Part shown: in pieces, positions 1-7,277 of the stretch
How the letters are laid out: each line of letters opens with the position of its first letter
Position numbering within the stretch: the stretch's first letter is position 1
DNA from: Asticcacaulis sp.
GTDB lineage: Bacteria; Pseudomonadota; Alphaproteobacteria; Caulobacterales; Caulobacteraceae
Assembly: GCF_020217185.1 (NCBI RefSeq)
Contig: NZ_JAIWNX010000045.1
Span: 1 to 10,000, forward strand
Length of the DNA: 10,000 nt
Direction: 5' to 3'
Translations under genes and position numbers: made by a program
Notes under the pieces: generated by a model
The model's input: the letters and a program-made list of their open reading frames with translations, nothing else
Told to the model about the DNA's origin: nothing
Database searches by the model: none

Positions 1-1492
1 GGATATAGCGCCCCAGAAGCCCCGTCTCGGTCATCAGAGACAAGGTGCGATAGGGGTTTTTGCCACGCACCAGTATATCCAGAAAGACCTCGGCCACGGC
101 CTTGTCGCGGCGCAGAGCGGCGTTGACCAGCTTGAGGTTACGCGCCACCGCCGTAAAGGCATCCGGGTGCAGGTCCATCTCCAGCCGGTCCGCCATGCGA
201 AATAGCTTGAACATGGCGATCGGGGCCTTCTTGAACACGTCCGGGCTCTGCACGCTCAGACGGCCGGAGTCGATGATCAGGCCCGGATGTTCAGGCTTGC
301 TCAGCGACAGAAGCCCAGACTGGAAGAGTTGCGTCAAGCGTTGCAGCGGCTTGGTCTGCTGCGCCTCCAGCTTGGTGCAGAAGATGCGGGTCAGCGCCCC
401 CACCTCTTTGGCCACCAGGAAATAGCGGCGCATGAAGCGTTCGACCGCCGGCTCGCCATCGGCTTCGACATAGCCCATGCGGCGGGCGATTTCCGGCTGA
501 AGATCGAAGCTCAGGCGTTCTTCGGCGCGCCCCGCCGTCATGTGGATCAGGATGCGTACCTTCCACAGGAAGTCGAAGGCCTGCACAAAGGCGGTGCGCT
601 CTTTTTCGGTCAGCAGCGGATCAAGCACACCCCAGCCGCCCGCCGCCTGCGGTTTCTGGCTTTCGCGCAGCACCGGCGCAGGGGTCGCCCCCGCCAGATA
701 TTTGGCGATCCAGAACAGGGTATGCAGGTCGCGTAAGCCGCCCTTGCCCTCTTTGAGATTGGGTTCGACGACATAGCGCGTCGTTCCGGCCTTAGCGTGA
801 CGGAAATCGCGCTCCTCCAGCTTGGCCGTCACGAAATCAGACGCGCCGTGACGCATGACATCGAGCGCCAGCTTTTCTTTCAGATACTGCACCAGCCCGC
901 TATCGCCGGCCAGAGGGCGGTATTCGAGAAGCGCGGTCATGACCGTGTGGTCTTCACGCGCCATCTTGAGGCTTTCATCGACCGTGCGCGAGGCGTGCCC
1001 GACCTTCAGGCCCAGATCCCACAGCGAATAGAGGATGAATTCGATGACGCTTTCGGAGTGCGGGGTTTCCTTCCACGCCCGCAAGAACAGCAGGTCGAGA
1101 TCGGAATAGGGGGCCAGTTCGCCGCGCCCGTAGCCACCCACCGCCACCAGCGCCAGACGCTCACCCTCGGTCGGGTTGCGCGCGCGATAGACGTGGGTCA
1201 GGGTAAAGTCCCACAAAGCCGTGATGATTTCGTCGGCCAGTTTCGACAACTCACGCGCCGTCGATAGCCCGCCGCGGTGATCCTCAACGTGTGAGAGCAG
1301 GCTTTCGCGCGCCATATCCCATTCGCGCTTGAGGATAGCCACCGCCTTGCGCCGCAGGTCGGCCACGTCACCGGTCGAGTCCTCATAGGCCTCGGTCAGT
1401 TTGCGGCGCAGCAGAGCGCCGTCAATACTGTGGCTCAGCAGGGCGGGACTGGTCTTGGTCAGCATGGGGGCGGGTTCACCTGCGGGCGGCAT
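1..1492 (-). CDS. glnD: GlnD, bifunctional [protein-PII] uridylyltransferase / uridylyl-removing enzyme (partial, N-terminal part)
   Basis: GlnD uridylylates PII signal proteins when nitrogen is short and removes the UMP when glutamine is plentiful; it acts in the cytosol as the glutamine sensor. I translated the minus strand from the ATG at 1492: 497 codons are open to the window edge with no stop. The nucleotidyltransferase motif GGYGRGELAPYSDLDLL lies at about residues 119-135, with the metal-binding aspartates in SDLD (131 and 133). The GlnD-specific motif EPNLKEGKGGLRDLH follows at 243-257, and a helical stretch FDFLWKVRILIHMTAGRAEERL at about 306-327. The visible part ends at TETGLLGRYI, just before the HD (uridylyl-removing) and ACT (glutamine-sensing) domains; family proteins are usually about 900-950 residues, so roughly half is missing. 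The start is supported by AGGGA at 1500-1504, seven bases upstream. An in-frame ATG at 1465 (residue 10) is an alternative. It lies 15 bases past the mutS stop, so the two are probably co-transcribed. Identification is firm. Confidence 0.95.
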   Translation of the reverse strand, partial: MPPAGEPAPMLTKTSPALLSHSIDGALLRRKLTEAYEDSTGDVADLRRKAVAILKREWDMARESLLSHVEDHRGGLSTARELSKLADEIITALWDFTLTHVYRARNPTEGERLALVAVGGYGRGELAPYSDLDLLFLRAWKETPHSESVIEFILYSLWDLGLKVGHASRTVDESLKMAREDHTVMTALLEYRPLAGDSGLVQYLKEKLALDVMRHGASDFVTAKLEERDFRHAKAGTTRYVVEPNLKEGKGGLRDLHTLFWIAKYLAGATPAPVLRESQKPQAAGGWGVLDPLLTEKERTAFVQAFDFLWKVRILIHMTAGRAEERLSFDLQPEIARRMGYVEADGEPAVERFMRRYFLVAKEVGALTRIFCTKLEAQQTKPLQRLTQLFQSGLLSLSKPEHPGLIIDSGRLSVQSPDVFKKAPIAMFKLFRMADRLEMDLHPDAFTAVARNLKLVNAALRRDKAVAEVFLDILVRGKNPYRTLSLMTETGLLGRYI

Positions 1493-1507
1493 TGACGTAT
1501 CCCTGTA

Positions 1508-4213
1508 TTACACCAAACCCCTTAAACGATAGATAACTTCCAGGGCCTCGCGGGGGCTGAGGTCGTCCGGATTGATGCCCTTGACCGCCTTTTCCAGCTC
1601 GGTTTCAGCGGGCGTTTGCACCGCAGCAACCACAACCTGTGCCTGAACCGTGGCAAACAGCGGCAGATCGTCCAGTTTGAGCTGATGCGCCTTATCGGTC
1701 TCCAGCCGCTCCAGTATGTCCCTGGCGCGCGCCACCACTACCGGCGGCATTCCGGCCAGACGCGCCACCTGCACACCGTAGGACCGATCCGCGGCGCCAC
1801 GTTTGGCTTCGTGCAGGAAGATCAGCTCGCCATTCCACTCACGCGCCGTCATGGAGATATTGTGGGTATGGGCGAGTAAGGATTCAAGCTGTGCCAGCTC
1901 ATGATAGTGGGTGGCGAACAGGGCGCGGGCCTTGACCACCTCATGCAGATTTTCAGCGCAGGCCCAGGCGATGGCCAGACCGTCAAAGGTCGCCGTACCG
2001 CGCCCGATCTCATCCAGAATAACGAAGGACCGCTGGGTCGCCTGAGTGAGGATGGCCGCGGTTTCAACCATCTCCATCATGAAGGTCGAACGCCCCTGCG
2101 CCAGATCGTCACCGGCCCCAACGCGCGAAAAGAGGCGATCGACCACACCCAGCCGGAAGGACGCGGCCGGAACGAACAGACCGGCCTGTGCCATGATCAC
2201 CAGCAGGGCGTTCTGGCGCAGGAAGGTCGATTTACCGGCCATGTTCGGCCCCGTCACGAGGTCGAGCCGTGGCCCGCTCTGACCCGACGCATCAAGGCAG
2301 CAATCATTGGGCGTGAACGGCTTGCCTTCGGCGCGCAGGGCCGCCACCACGACCGGGTGACGCGCCCCCCTGGCATCAAAGACAAGGCTGTCGTCCACTA
2401 CGGGACGGGTCGCTTCAAGGTCTTCGGCCCATTCGGCCGCGGCGGCGGCAACATCCAGCGCGCAGAAAGCGTCGAACATATCCTGCAATGGATGGGCGTT
2501 GCGGCGGACCTCCTCGCGCAGGTCCTCGAAAATGGCCAGTTCGAGATTGAGCGCATCGGACCCGGCGCGGGCGATGCGCGCGTCAAGATCGATCAGGTCC
2601 GGCGTCGAAAAACGCATCTGGTTCGCCAGCGTCTGACGATGGATAAAGCGCTGACGATGGGCGTCGCTCAAAGCCTCGGCCTGTTTGGCCGTCAATTCGA
2701 TGAAATAGCCCAGAACCGCATTGTATTTGATCTTCAGCGGCAGGCCGGTTTCCTGCTGGAGGTCGGACTCCATGCGCAGAATGATCTGACGCGAGTCGTT
2801 GCGCAGGCTGATGGCGTCCTGAAGATGGCTGTTGTAGCCGGGCTTGATGAAACCCCCATCGCGCGTCGTAAGGGGCGGCTCATCGACCAGCGCCATGTCG
2901 AGCTTGAACAACAGGTCCAGCACGTTTTCCGACGCCGTCAGGGCCTCGACATGGGCATGAATTTCAGCGGGCCAGTCAGGGTCGAGCCGGGTTTCCGGGT
3001 CATTGGGCTGCAACAGGCCGACCATATCTCTGGCCAGATCGAGGCAGTCGCGGATGACCTTCAGATCCCGCGGCCCCCCGCGCCCCAGACCCAGCCGCGA
3101 CAGGGCGCGCGCCATATCGCTCATACCGCGCAGACGACCGCGCACCTCCTGACGCAGCGACCGCTGAGCCAGGAACCACTGCACGGCGTCCAGTCGGCGA
3201 TTGATCTCGACCGGGTTGTTCAGCGGGCGCGACAGACGCGCCGCCAGAAGGCGGGAGCCACCGGAGGTGATGGTGCGGTCGATGGCAGACATCAGCGAGC
3301 CTTCGCGGCTGCCCTTTTGCGTGCGCTCGATCTCCAGACTGAGGCGGGTGGACGGGTCGATGGCCAGATAGGCCAGAGAGGCGACCTTTCTTGGGGCCTT
3401 GAGCACCGGGGCCTTGCCCGCCTGCGTCAGGTCGATATAGGCCGCCAGCATCCCGAGCGCCGACAGTTCGGACGGGCTAAACGCCCCAAACCCATCCAGC
3501 GTTTCAACGCCATAGAGCCGCTTCAACCGCGCCTCGCCCGCCGCCGGATCGGAGAGAGACGCCGGTTGCGGCTGGATCGCCCCACCGCAATATTTCAGCA
3601 GGGCATAGAGGTTTTCATCCTGAAGCAGGCGGTCAGACACAAGGCTTTCGGAGGGCCGCAGGGCCGACAGGTGCGTGCCCAGCGTCTCCGGCGTCAGCTC
3701 CAGACACTCCACCTCACCCGTGGACAGTTCCAGCGAGGCCAGCGCCATCACGCCCGCCCGCTGTGACAGGGCCACCAGTCGGTTGGCGCCGCGCTCCTCC
3801 AGCAGACTGTCTTCGGTCAGGGTGCCCGGCGTGACGATGCGCGTAATGCCGCGTTTCACCACCGCCTTATAGCCGCGCTTTTTGGCTTCGGACGGGTCTT
3901 CGAGCTGGTCGCAGATGGCGACGCGGAACCCCATGCGGATCAGCTTGGCGATATAGGCTTCGGCGGCGTGGGCAGGCACACCGGCCATGGGGATGTCTTC
4001 GCCCTTATGCTTGCCCCGCTTGGTGAGCGCCAGAGACAGGGCCCCGGCCGCCTGCTCGGCATCCTCAAAGAACAGCTCGTAAAAATCACCCATGCGAAAG
4101 AACAGGAGCGAGCCGGGATTGGCGGCCTTGACCTCCAGATACTGGGCCATCACCGGCGTCGCGCCGTCGAGTTGCGCCTTGAGGTCTTTTTCGGATAGAG
4201 GGATCGCGTTCAT
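1508..4213 (-). CDS. mutS: MutS, DNA mismatch repair ATPase
   Basis: MutS recognises base mismatches and small loops after replication and, with MutL, starts strand-directed repair. The protein has 901 residues, slightly longer than the E. coli form. The mismatch-wedge motif is RMGDFYELFF at 40-49, with the Phe-X-Glu at F44 and E46. The connector, lever and clamp regions run to about 600. The ATPase holds Walker A GPNMAGKST (655-663), the signature loop GAGDDLAQGRSTF (699-711), Walker B ILDEIGRGT (732-740) and the FATHYHEL loop (766-773). DLPLF at 849-853 resembles a beta-clamp-binding motif, and NPDDLSPREALEVIYRLRGLV at 881-901 matches the helix-loop-helix tetramer domain. All key residues are present, so it should be active. 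The start at 4213 fits the family N-terminus, and the next in-frame Met (22) is too close to the fold. No purine-rich ribosome site precedes it (ACCAATCCC then ATG), and a hairpin repeat begins 15 bases upstream. glnD follows after 15 bases. Confidence 0.98.
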   Translation of the reverse strand: MNAIPLSEKDLKAQLDGATPVMAQYLEVKAANPGSLLFFRMGDFYELFFEDAEQAAGALSLALTKRGKHKGEDIPMAGVPAHAAEAYIAKLIRMGFRVAICDQLEDPSEAKKRGYKAVVKRGITRIVTPGTLTEDSLLEERGANRLVALSQRAGVMALASLELSTGEVECLELTPETLGTHLSALRPSESLVSDRLLQDENLYALLKYCGGAIQPQPASLSDPAAGEARLKRLYGVETLDGFGAFSPSELSALGMLAAYIDLTQAGKAPVLKAPRKVASLAYLAIDPSTRLSLEIERTQKGSREGSLMSAIDRTITSGGSRLLAARLSRPLNNPVEINRRLDAVQWFLAQRSLRQEVRGRLRGMSDMARALSRLGLGRGGPRDLKVIRDCLDLARDMVGLLQPNDPETRLDPDWPAEIHAHVEALTASENVLDLLFKLDMALVDEPPLTTRDGGFIKPGYNSHLQDAISLRNDSRQIILRMESDLQQETGLPLKIKYNAVLGYFIELTAKQAEALSDAHRQRFIHRQTLANQMRFSTPDLIDLDARIARAGSDALNLELAIFEDLREEVRRNAHPLQDMFDAFCALDVAAAAAEWAEDLEATRPVVDDSLVFDARGARHPVVVAALRAEGKPFTPNDCCLDASGQSGPRLDLVTGPNMAGKSTFLRQNALLVIMAQAGLFVPAASFRLGVVDRLFSRVGAGDDLAQGRSTFMMEMVETAAILTQATQRSFVILDEIGRGTATFDGLAIAWACAENLHEVVKARALFATHYHELAQLESLLAHTHNISMTAREWNGELIFLHEAKRGAADRSYGVQVARLAGMPPVVVARARDILERLETDKAHQLKLDDLPLFATVQAQVVVAAVQTPAETELEKAVKGINPDDLSPREALEVIYRLRGLV

Positions 4214-4227
4214 GGGATTGGTTTAGA

Positions 4228-4270
4228 GCGCATCCCGAAAAGTGTGAAGCGGTTTTCGGACCCGATGCGC
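4228..4270. repeat. Palindromic intergenic repeat, copy 1 (GAAAAGTGTGAAGCGGTTTTC core)
   Basis: The outer arms GCGCATC (4228-4234) and GATGCGC (4264-4270) are perfectly complementary, as are the inner arms CCGAAAA (4235-4241) and TTTTCGG (4253-4259). They surround an 11-base loop, with ACCC bulged on the right side. The core is shared with the copy at 8989-9032. From general knowledge, short palindromes with a GAAAAGTG...CGGTTTTC core are scattered through intergenic DNA of many alphaproteobacteria. It starts 15 bases upstream of the mutS start codon, so it may lie in the mutS leader RNA and affect its translation or stability; that is inference. Confidence 0.85.
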
Positions 4271-4274
4271 GTTC

Positions 4275-4290
4275 TTAAATCAGTGTTAAC
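4275..4290 (+). promoter_or_regulatory. Candidate CtrA-binding box, TTAA-N7-TTAAC
   Basis: TTAA at 4275-4278, a seven-base spacer ATCAGTG, then TTAAC at 4286-4290 match exactly the full CtrA consensus known from Caulobacter crescentus. CtrA is the master cell-cycle response regulator of Caulobacterales. The box lies about 60 bases upstream of the mutS start and about 230 bases upstream of the malic enzyme start. Its distance suits control of mutS (and so glnD) better than the malic enzyme. Binding is not shown, and the host's possession of CtrA is inferred. Confidence 0.5.
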
Positions 4291-4401
4291 AAACCTCACC
4301 CACGCGAAATGCGCTGTTGCGGGGATTTCCACGGCCGTCCTCATCCGGCGGCCCGGCTTATGTGCGGAATTCCGCCCTCCGTTTCAGATATTGAAATGAA
4401 A

Positions 4402-4498
4402 TAAAACCTTTTTTGACGGTTTTAGGGGGAATAGGGTGTTTATCCCAAGCCTATACTGCCATACTAACACCCTAAGTAAACCTATAATTGTCAGACAA
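4402..4498 (+). promoter_or_regulatory. AT-rich leader/promoter region of the malic enzyme gene with three inverted repeats
   Basis: Three dyads follow one another. TAAAACC (4402-4408) pairs with GGTTTTA (4418-4424) around a nine-base loop that contains part of a TTGACG hexamer (4413-4418), a good match to a Caulobacter-type -35. TAGGGTGTT (4432-4440) pairs perfectly with AACACCCTA (4466-4474) around 25 bases that include the direct repeat ATACT-GCC-ATACT (4453-4465). TTGTC-A-GACAA (4488-4498) overlaps the end of a TATAAT hexamer (4483-4488). No -10 is well spaced from TTGACG and no good -35 precedes TATAAT, so the promoter is unplaced. The dyads could be operators or leader-RNA hairpins. Confidence 0.4.
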
Positions 4499-4522
4499 AT
4501 AACCGCGAGACGGAACGCCGGA

Positions 4523-6805
4523 ATGCCCATCGACAAGACCAAGGTCAGCGACGAAGAAGCCCTGAATTTCCACCAGTACCCTACCCCCGGGAAGATCGGA
4601 CTTCAGCCGACCAAGCCTATGGCGACGCAGCGTGATCTGGCGCTGGCCTATTCGCCGGGTGTTGCCGTGCCGGTGCGCAAGATCGCCGAAAATCCCGATG
4701 CCGCCTATGACTATACGTCGAAGGGCAATACGGTCGCGGTGATTTCCAACGGCACCGCCATTCTCGGTCTGGGCAATCTGGGGGCTCTGGCCTCGAAGCC
4801 CGTGATGGAAGGCAAGGCCGTCCTGTTTAAGCGCTTTGCCGATATCGACTCGTTCGATATCGAAGTGGCGACGCAAGACCCCGATGAATTCATCACCGTG
4901 GTCAAGAACATTACGGCCTCTTTCGGCGGTATCAATCTCGAAGACATCAAGTCGCCGGAATGCTTCATCATCGAGTCGGCGCTTCAGGACCTCGCTGACA
5001 TTCCCGTCTTCCATGACGATCAGCACGGCACGGCCATCATCGCCGCCGCCGGCCTGATCAACGCGCTGGAAATCACCGGTCGCCGGATCGAAGACACCAA
5101 GGTCGTGCTGTGCGGCGCGGGCGCGGCGGGCCTGTCCTCCATCGGCCTGATCAAGGCCATGGGCGTGAAGCCGGAAAACACCACCGTCGTCGATATTCAT
5201 GGCGTGGTCTATAAGGGCCGCACGGTCGAGATGGACCAGTGGAAGTCGGTCCACGCCACCGATACGGACAAGCGCACGCTTGCGGAGGCGATGGTCGGGG
5301 CCGATGTGGTGCTCGGTCTGTCGGCCAAGGGCGTCATCACACCGGAAATGGTTGCCACCATGGCACCGCAGCCGATCATCTTCGCCATGGCCAACCCCGA
5401 TCCGGAAATCACGCCGGAAGACGTGGCCAAGGTGCGCGATGACGCTATCGTCGCCACGGGCCGTTCGGACTATCCCAATCAGGTCAATAACGTTCTGGGC
5501 TTCCCCTACATCTTCCGCGGCGCGCTGGACGTGCGTGCCCGCCGCGTCAATCACGAGATGAAGCTGGCCGCTGCCATGGCGCTAGCGCAACTGGCCCGCG
5601 AAGACGTGCCGGACGAAGTGGCCGCCGCCTATCAGGGCCGTCACCTGAAGTTTGGCAAGGACTACATCATCCCGACGCCGTTCGACCCGCGCCTGATCTG
5701 GTACATTCCGCCCTTCGTGGCGCAGGCCGCCATGGATACCGGCGTGGCGCGCAAGCCGATCGAGGACATGGACTCCTATCGCAAGACGCTGGAAAAGCGC
5801 CTCGATCCGTCGGCAGGCTTCCTGCAAAACATCACCGCCACTGTGCGGTCACGCCCCTCCAAGCGCATCGTCTTTGCCGAAGGCGAAGACATCTCGGTCA
5901 TCCGCGCCGCCCACGCGTTCAAGGCGCAGGGTCTGGGCACGCCCATCCTTTGTGGCCGCGAAAACCTTGTCACTGCCAATATGCGCGCGGCAGGCCTAGA
6001 CCCGGCGGAAGAAGATATCGAAATCGTCAACGCCCGGCTGAGCCACCGCAATTCGGCCTATTCACAGCTTCTGTACAGCCGCCTGCAACGCAAGGGCTTC
6101 CTGAAGCGCGACGTAGACCGCCTGATCAATCAGGACCGCAACTCGTTCGCCGCCGCCATGGTCCTGTCCGGCCACGCCGACGGCATGGTCACCGGCGTCA
6201 CCCGCTCCTTCGATCAGGCCTTTGAGGAGGTCCTGCGCGTCGTCGATCCGGCCCCCGGCGGGCGCGTGATGGGTCTGTCCATCGTGCTGGCGCGCGGCAA
6301 GACGGTGTTCATCGCCGACACCACCGTGGCCGAGCTGCCCGATCCCGAAGAACTGGTCGAAATCGCCGTCGAAGCGGCCATGGCTGTGCGCGGCATGGGC
6401 CATACGCCGCGCGTCGCCTTCATGTCCTATTCGACCTTCGGCAACCCGGCCGGTGAGCGGTCCGACCGCGTAGCCAAGGCCGTTGAGCTTCTGGAACAAC
6501 GCGGCGTCGATTTCGAGTTTGAAGGTGAAATGCCGCCCGACGTGGCGCTCGACCCGGCCTTGTGGGCCAACTACCCGTTCCAGCGCCTGACCGCCCCGGC
6601 CAATATTCTGGTCATGCCGGCCATCCACTCGGCGTCAATCTCGACCAAGCTGGTGCAGGCTCTGGGCGGGGCAACCGTCGTCGGTCCCCTGCTGCTCGGC
6701 CTGTCGAAGCCGGTGCAAATCTGTCAGTTGTCGGATTCGGTCACTAAAATCCTGACCATGGCCACCTTCGCGGCCTATGACATCCGGGCCAATATCAATA
6801 GCTAA
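4523..6805 (+). CDS. maeB: Malic enzyme with C-terminal phosphotransacetylase-like domain (MaeB type)
   Basis: It oxidatively decarboxylates malate to pyruvate and CO2, making NAD(P)H and linking the TCA cycle to pyruvate and acetyl-CoA; cytosolic. From the ATG at 4523 the protein has 760 residues, the usual length of alphaproteobacterial forms. The N-terminal domain has AYSPGVAVPV (candidate catalytic Tyr43), ISNGTAILGLGNLG, VMEGKAVLFK (candidate catalytic Lys98), LEDI (Glu140-Asp141) and FHDDQHGTA (Asp165-Asp166) for metal binding. The nucleotide-binding fold has CGAGAAG (about 197-203) and AMANPDPE (288-295). A phosphotransacetylase-like domain fills about 441-760, but its usual KPVNDLSRG signature is replaced by KPVQICQLSDS (from 729), so it is probably a regulatory acetyl-CoA-binding domain. 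Cofactor choice (NAD or NADP) cannot be read here. An upstream GTG at 4436 would add 29 unlike-family residues, so I reject it. Only a weak CGGAA ribosome site precedes 4523. Its 3' end overlaps the opposing gene by 11 bases. Confidence 0.96.
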   Translation: MPIDKTKVSDEEALNFHQYPTPGKIGLQPTKPMATQRDLALAYSPGVAVPVRKIAENPDAAYDYTSKGNTVAVISNGTAILGLGNLGALASKPVMEGKAVLFKRFADIDSFDIEVATQDPDEFITVVKNITASFGGINLEDIKSPECFIIESALQDLADIPVFHDDQHGTAIIAAAGLINALEITGRRIEDTKVVLCGAGAAGLSSIGLIKAMGVKPENTTVVDIHGVVYKGRTVEMDQWKSVHATDTDKRTLAEAMVGADVVLGLSAKGVITPEMVATMAPQPIIFAMANPDPEITPEDVAKVRDDAIVATGRSDYPNQVNNVLGFPYIFRGALDVRARRVNHEMKLAAAMALAQLAREDVPDEVAAAYQGRHLKFGKDYIIPTPFDPRLIWYIPPFVAQAAMDTGVARKPIEDMDSYRKTLEKRLDPSAGFLQNITATVRSRPSKRIVFAEGEDISVIRAAHAFKAQGLGTPILCGRENLVTANMRAAGLDPAEEDIEIVNARLSHRNSAYSQLLYSRLQRKGFLKRDVDRLINQDRNSFAAAMVLSGHADGMVTGVTRSFDQAFEEVLRVVDPAPGGRVMGLSIVLARGKTVFIADTTVAELPDPEELVEIAVEAAMAVRGMGHTPRVAFMSYSTFGNPAGERSDRVAKAVELLEQRGVDFEFEGEMPPDVALDPALWANYPFQRLTAPANILVMPAIHSASISTKLVQALGGATVVGPLLLGLSKPVQICQLSDSVTKILTMATFAAYDIRANINS

Positions 6806-7277
6806 ATACGTTTTGCTTGCCTTTGGAGCGCGCGCTGCACATCCGGAAAGATAAGGTGAAAACCACTCCGGCCGCAGCAGCGCTCACAAGGTATATAGGC
6901 CAGACAGACGGATCAAAACGCAGGCCCGTCAAGCCTATGCCAAACCCACGCGACCACGCCTGTGGCAGAAAGGCAAGCGTCAGGCAGACAGCCGCAACAC
7001 CTGTGGCGATATTTAGCGTGGCATCGATGAGGATTGGCAGCTTAAACCGGCCGGATACGAAAAAACCCAGCCCCAGCAAACCACCCATCATCAGCTTGGC
7101 AAACGGCCCCACATTGTCGGCGATTTCCCATGTCTGGCGAAGGCATTGGCGAAAATCGAAACCGGTCTCAGCGGCGGTCAATACAGCCATGATCGCCCCT
7201 GGCAAAAAAACGGCCGTCACCCAGCCGAACAGCCAGGCTGATCCCGTGCAGGTGAGGCTATGACGCGGACTCTTCAT
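6795..7277 (-). CDS. Small four-helix membrane protein of unknown function, coupled to ampG
   Basis: I do not recognise the family. The 160-residue product has four hydrophobic stretches, about residues 14-35, 62-76, 82-105 and 126-147, and a basic, hydrophilic C-terminus (RMCSARSKGKQNVFSY). No signal peptide cleavage site or catalytic motif is evident. It is likely real: the start at 7277 has a strong ribosome site AAGGAG at 7285-7290, seven bases away, and it overlaps the end of ampG by 20 bases in another frame, as in translationally coupled pairs. Its product is therefore made together with the muropeptide permease and may act in the same membrane process, but this is context only. The stop TGA at 6795-6797 lies inside the last codons of the convergent malic enzyme gene. 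It might be lineage-specific. Confidence 0.75.
   Translation of the reverse strand: MKSPRHSLTCTGSAWLFGWVTAVFLPGAIMAVLTAAETGFDFRQCLRQTWEIADNVGPFAKLMMGGLLGLGFFVSGRFKLPILIDATLNIATGVAAVCLTLAFLPQAWSRGFGIGLTGLRFDPSVWPIYLVSAAAAGVVFTLSFRMCSARSKGKQNVFSY

Larger units (their letters stand above)
4214..4522. other. Divergent intergenic region between mutS and the malic enzyme gene
   Basis: This 309-base stretch separates two divergently transcribed genes and has no convincing ORF. From left to right it holds a palindromic repeat (4228-4270), a CtrA-type box (4275-4290), a GC-rich part with a perfect 12-base palindrome GCGGAATTCCGC (4364-4375), and an AT-rich part from about 4381 with three inverted repeats. 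A reading frame open from a GTG at 4436 into the malic enzyme would add 29 residues that look unlike the family, so I treat that part as leader. Promoters for both genes must lie here or close by, but I cannot place either firmly. Confidence 0.8.

Noticed and set aside
60..1267. Several plus-strand frames opposite glnD
   Set aside because: The minus strand is open through the whole segment and encodes conserved GlnD motifs. The plus-strand frames overlap each other and have no recognisable content.
1901..3766. A 621-codon open frame on the plus strand opposite mutS
   Set aside because: It lies wholly antisense to an intact, well-conserved mutS. Its product is rich in Arg, Gln, Gly and His with no recognisable fold, typical of the shadow frame of a GC-rich gene.
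4364..4375. Perfect palindrome GCGGAATTCCGC as an operator
   Set aside because: It is only 12 bases long, has no second copy or flanking dyad, and matches no regulator site I know; chance is a sufficient explanation.
4483..4488. TATAAT as the -10 box of a firm malic enzyme promoter
   Set aside because: The hexamer is perfect but no -35-like sequence occurs 16-18 bases upstream and there is no extended -10; the region is AT-rich, so the match may be chance.
4472..5554. A 360-codon open frame on the minus strand opposite the malic enzyme gene
   Set aside because: It mirrors the malic enzyme coding strand, has a low-complexity His/Asp/Gly/Arg composition, and no ribosome site or family match.
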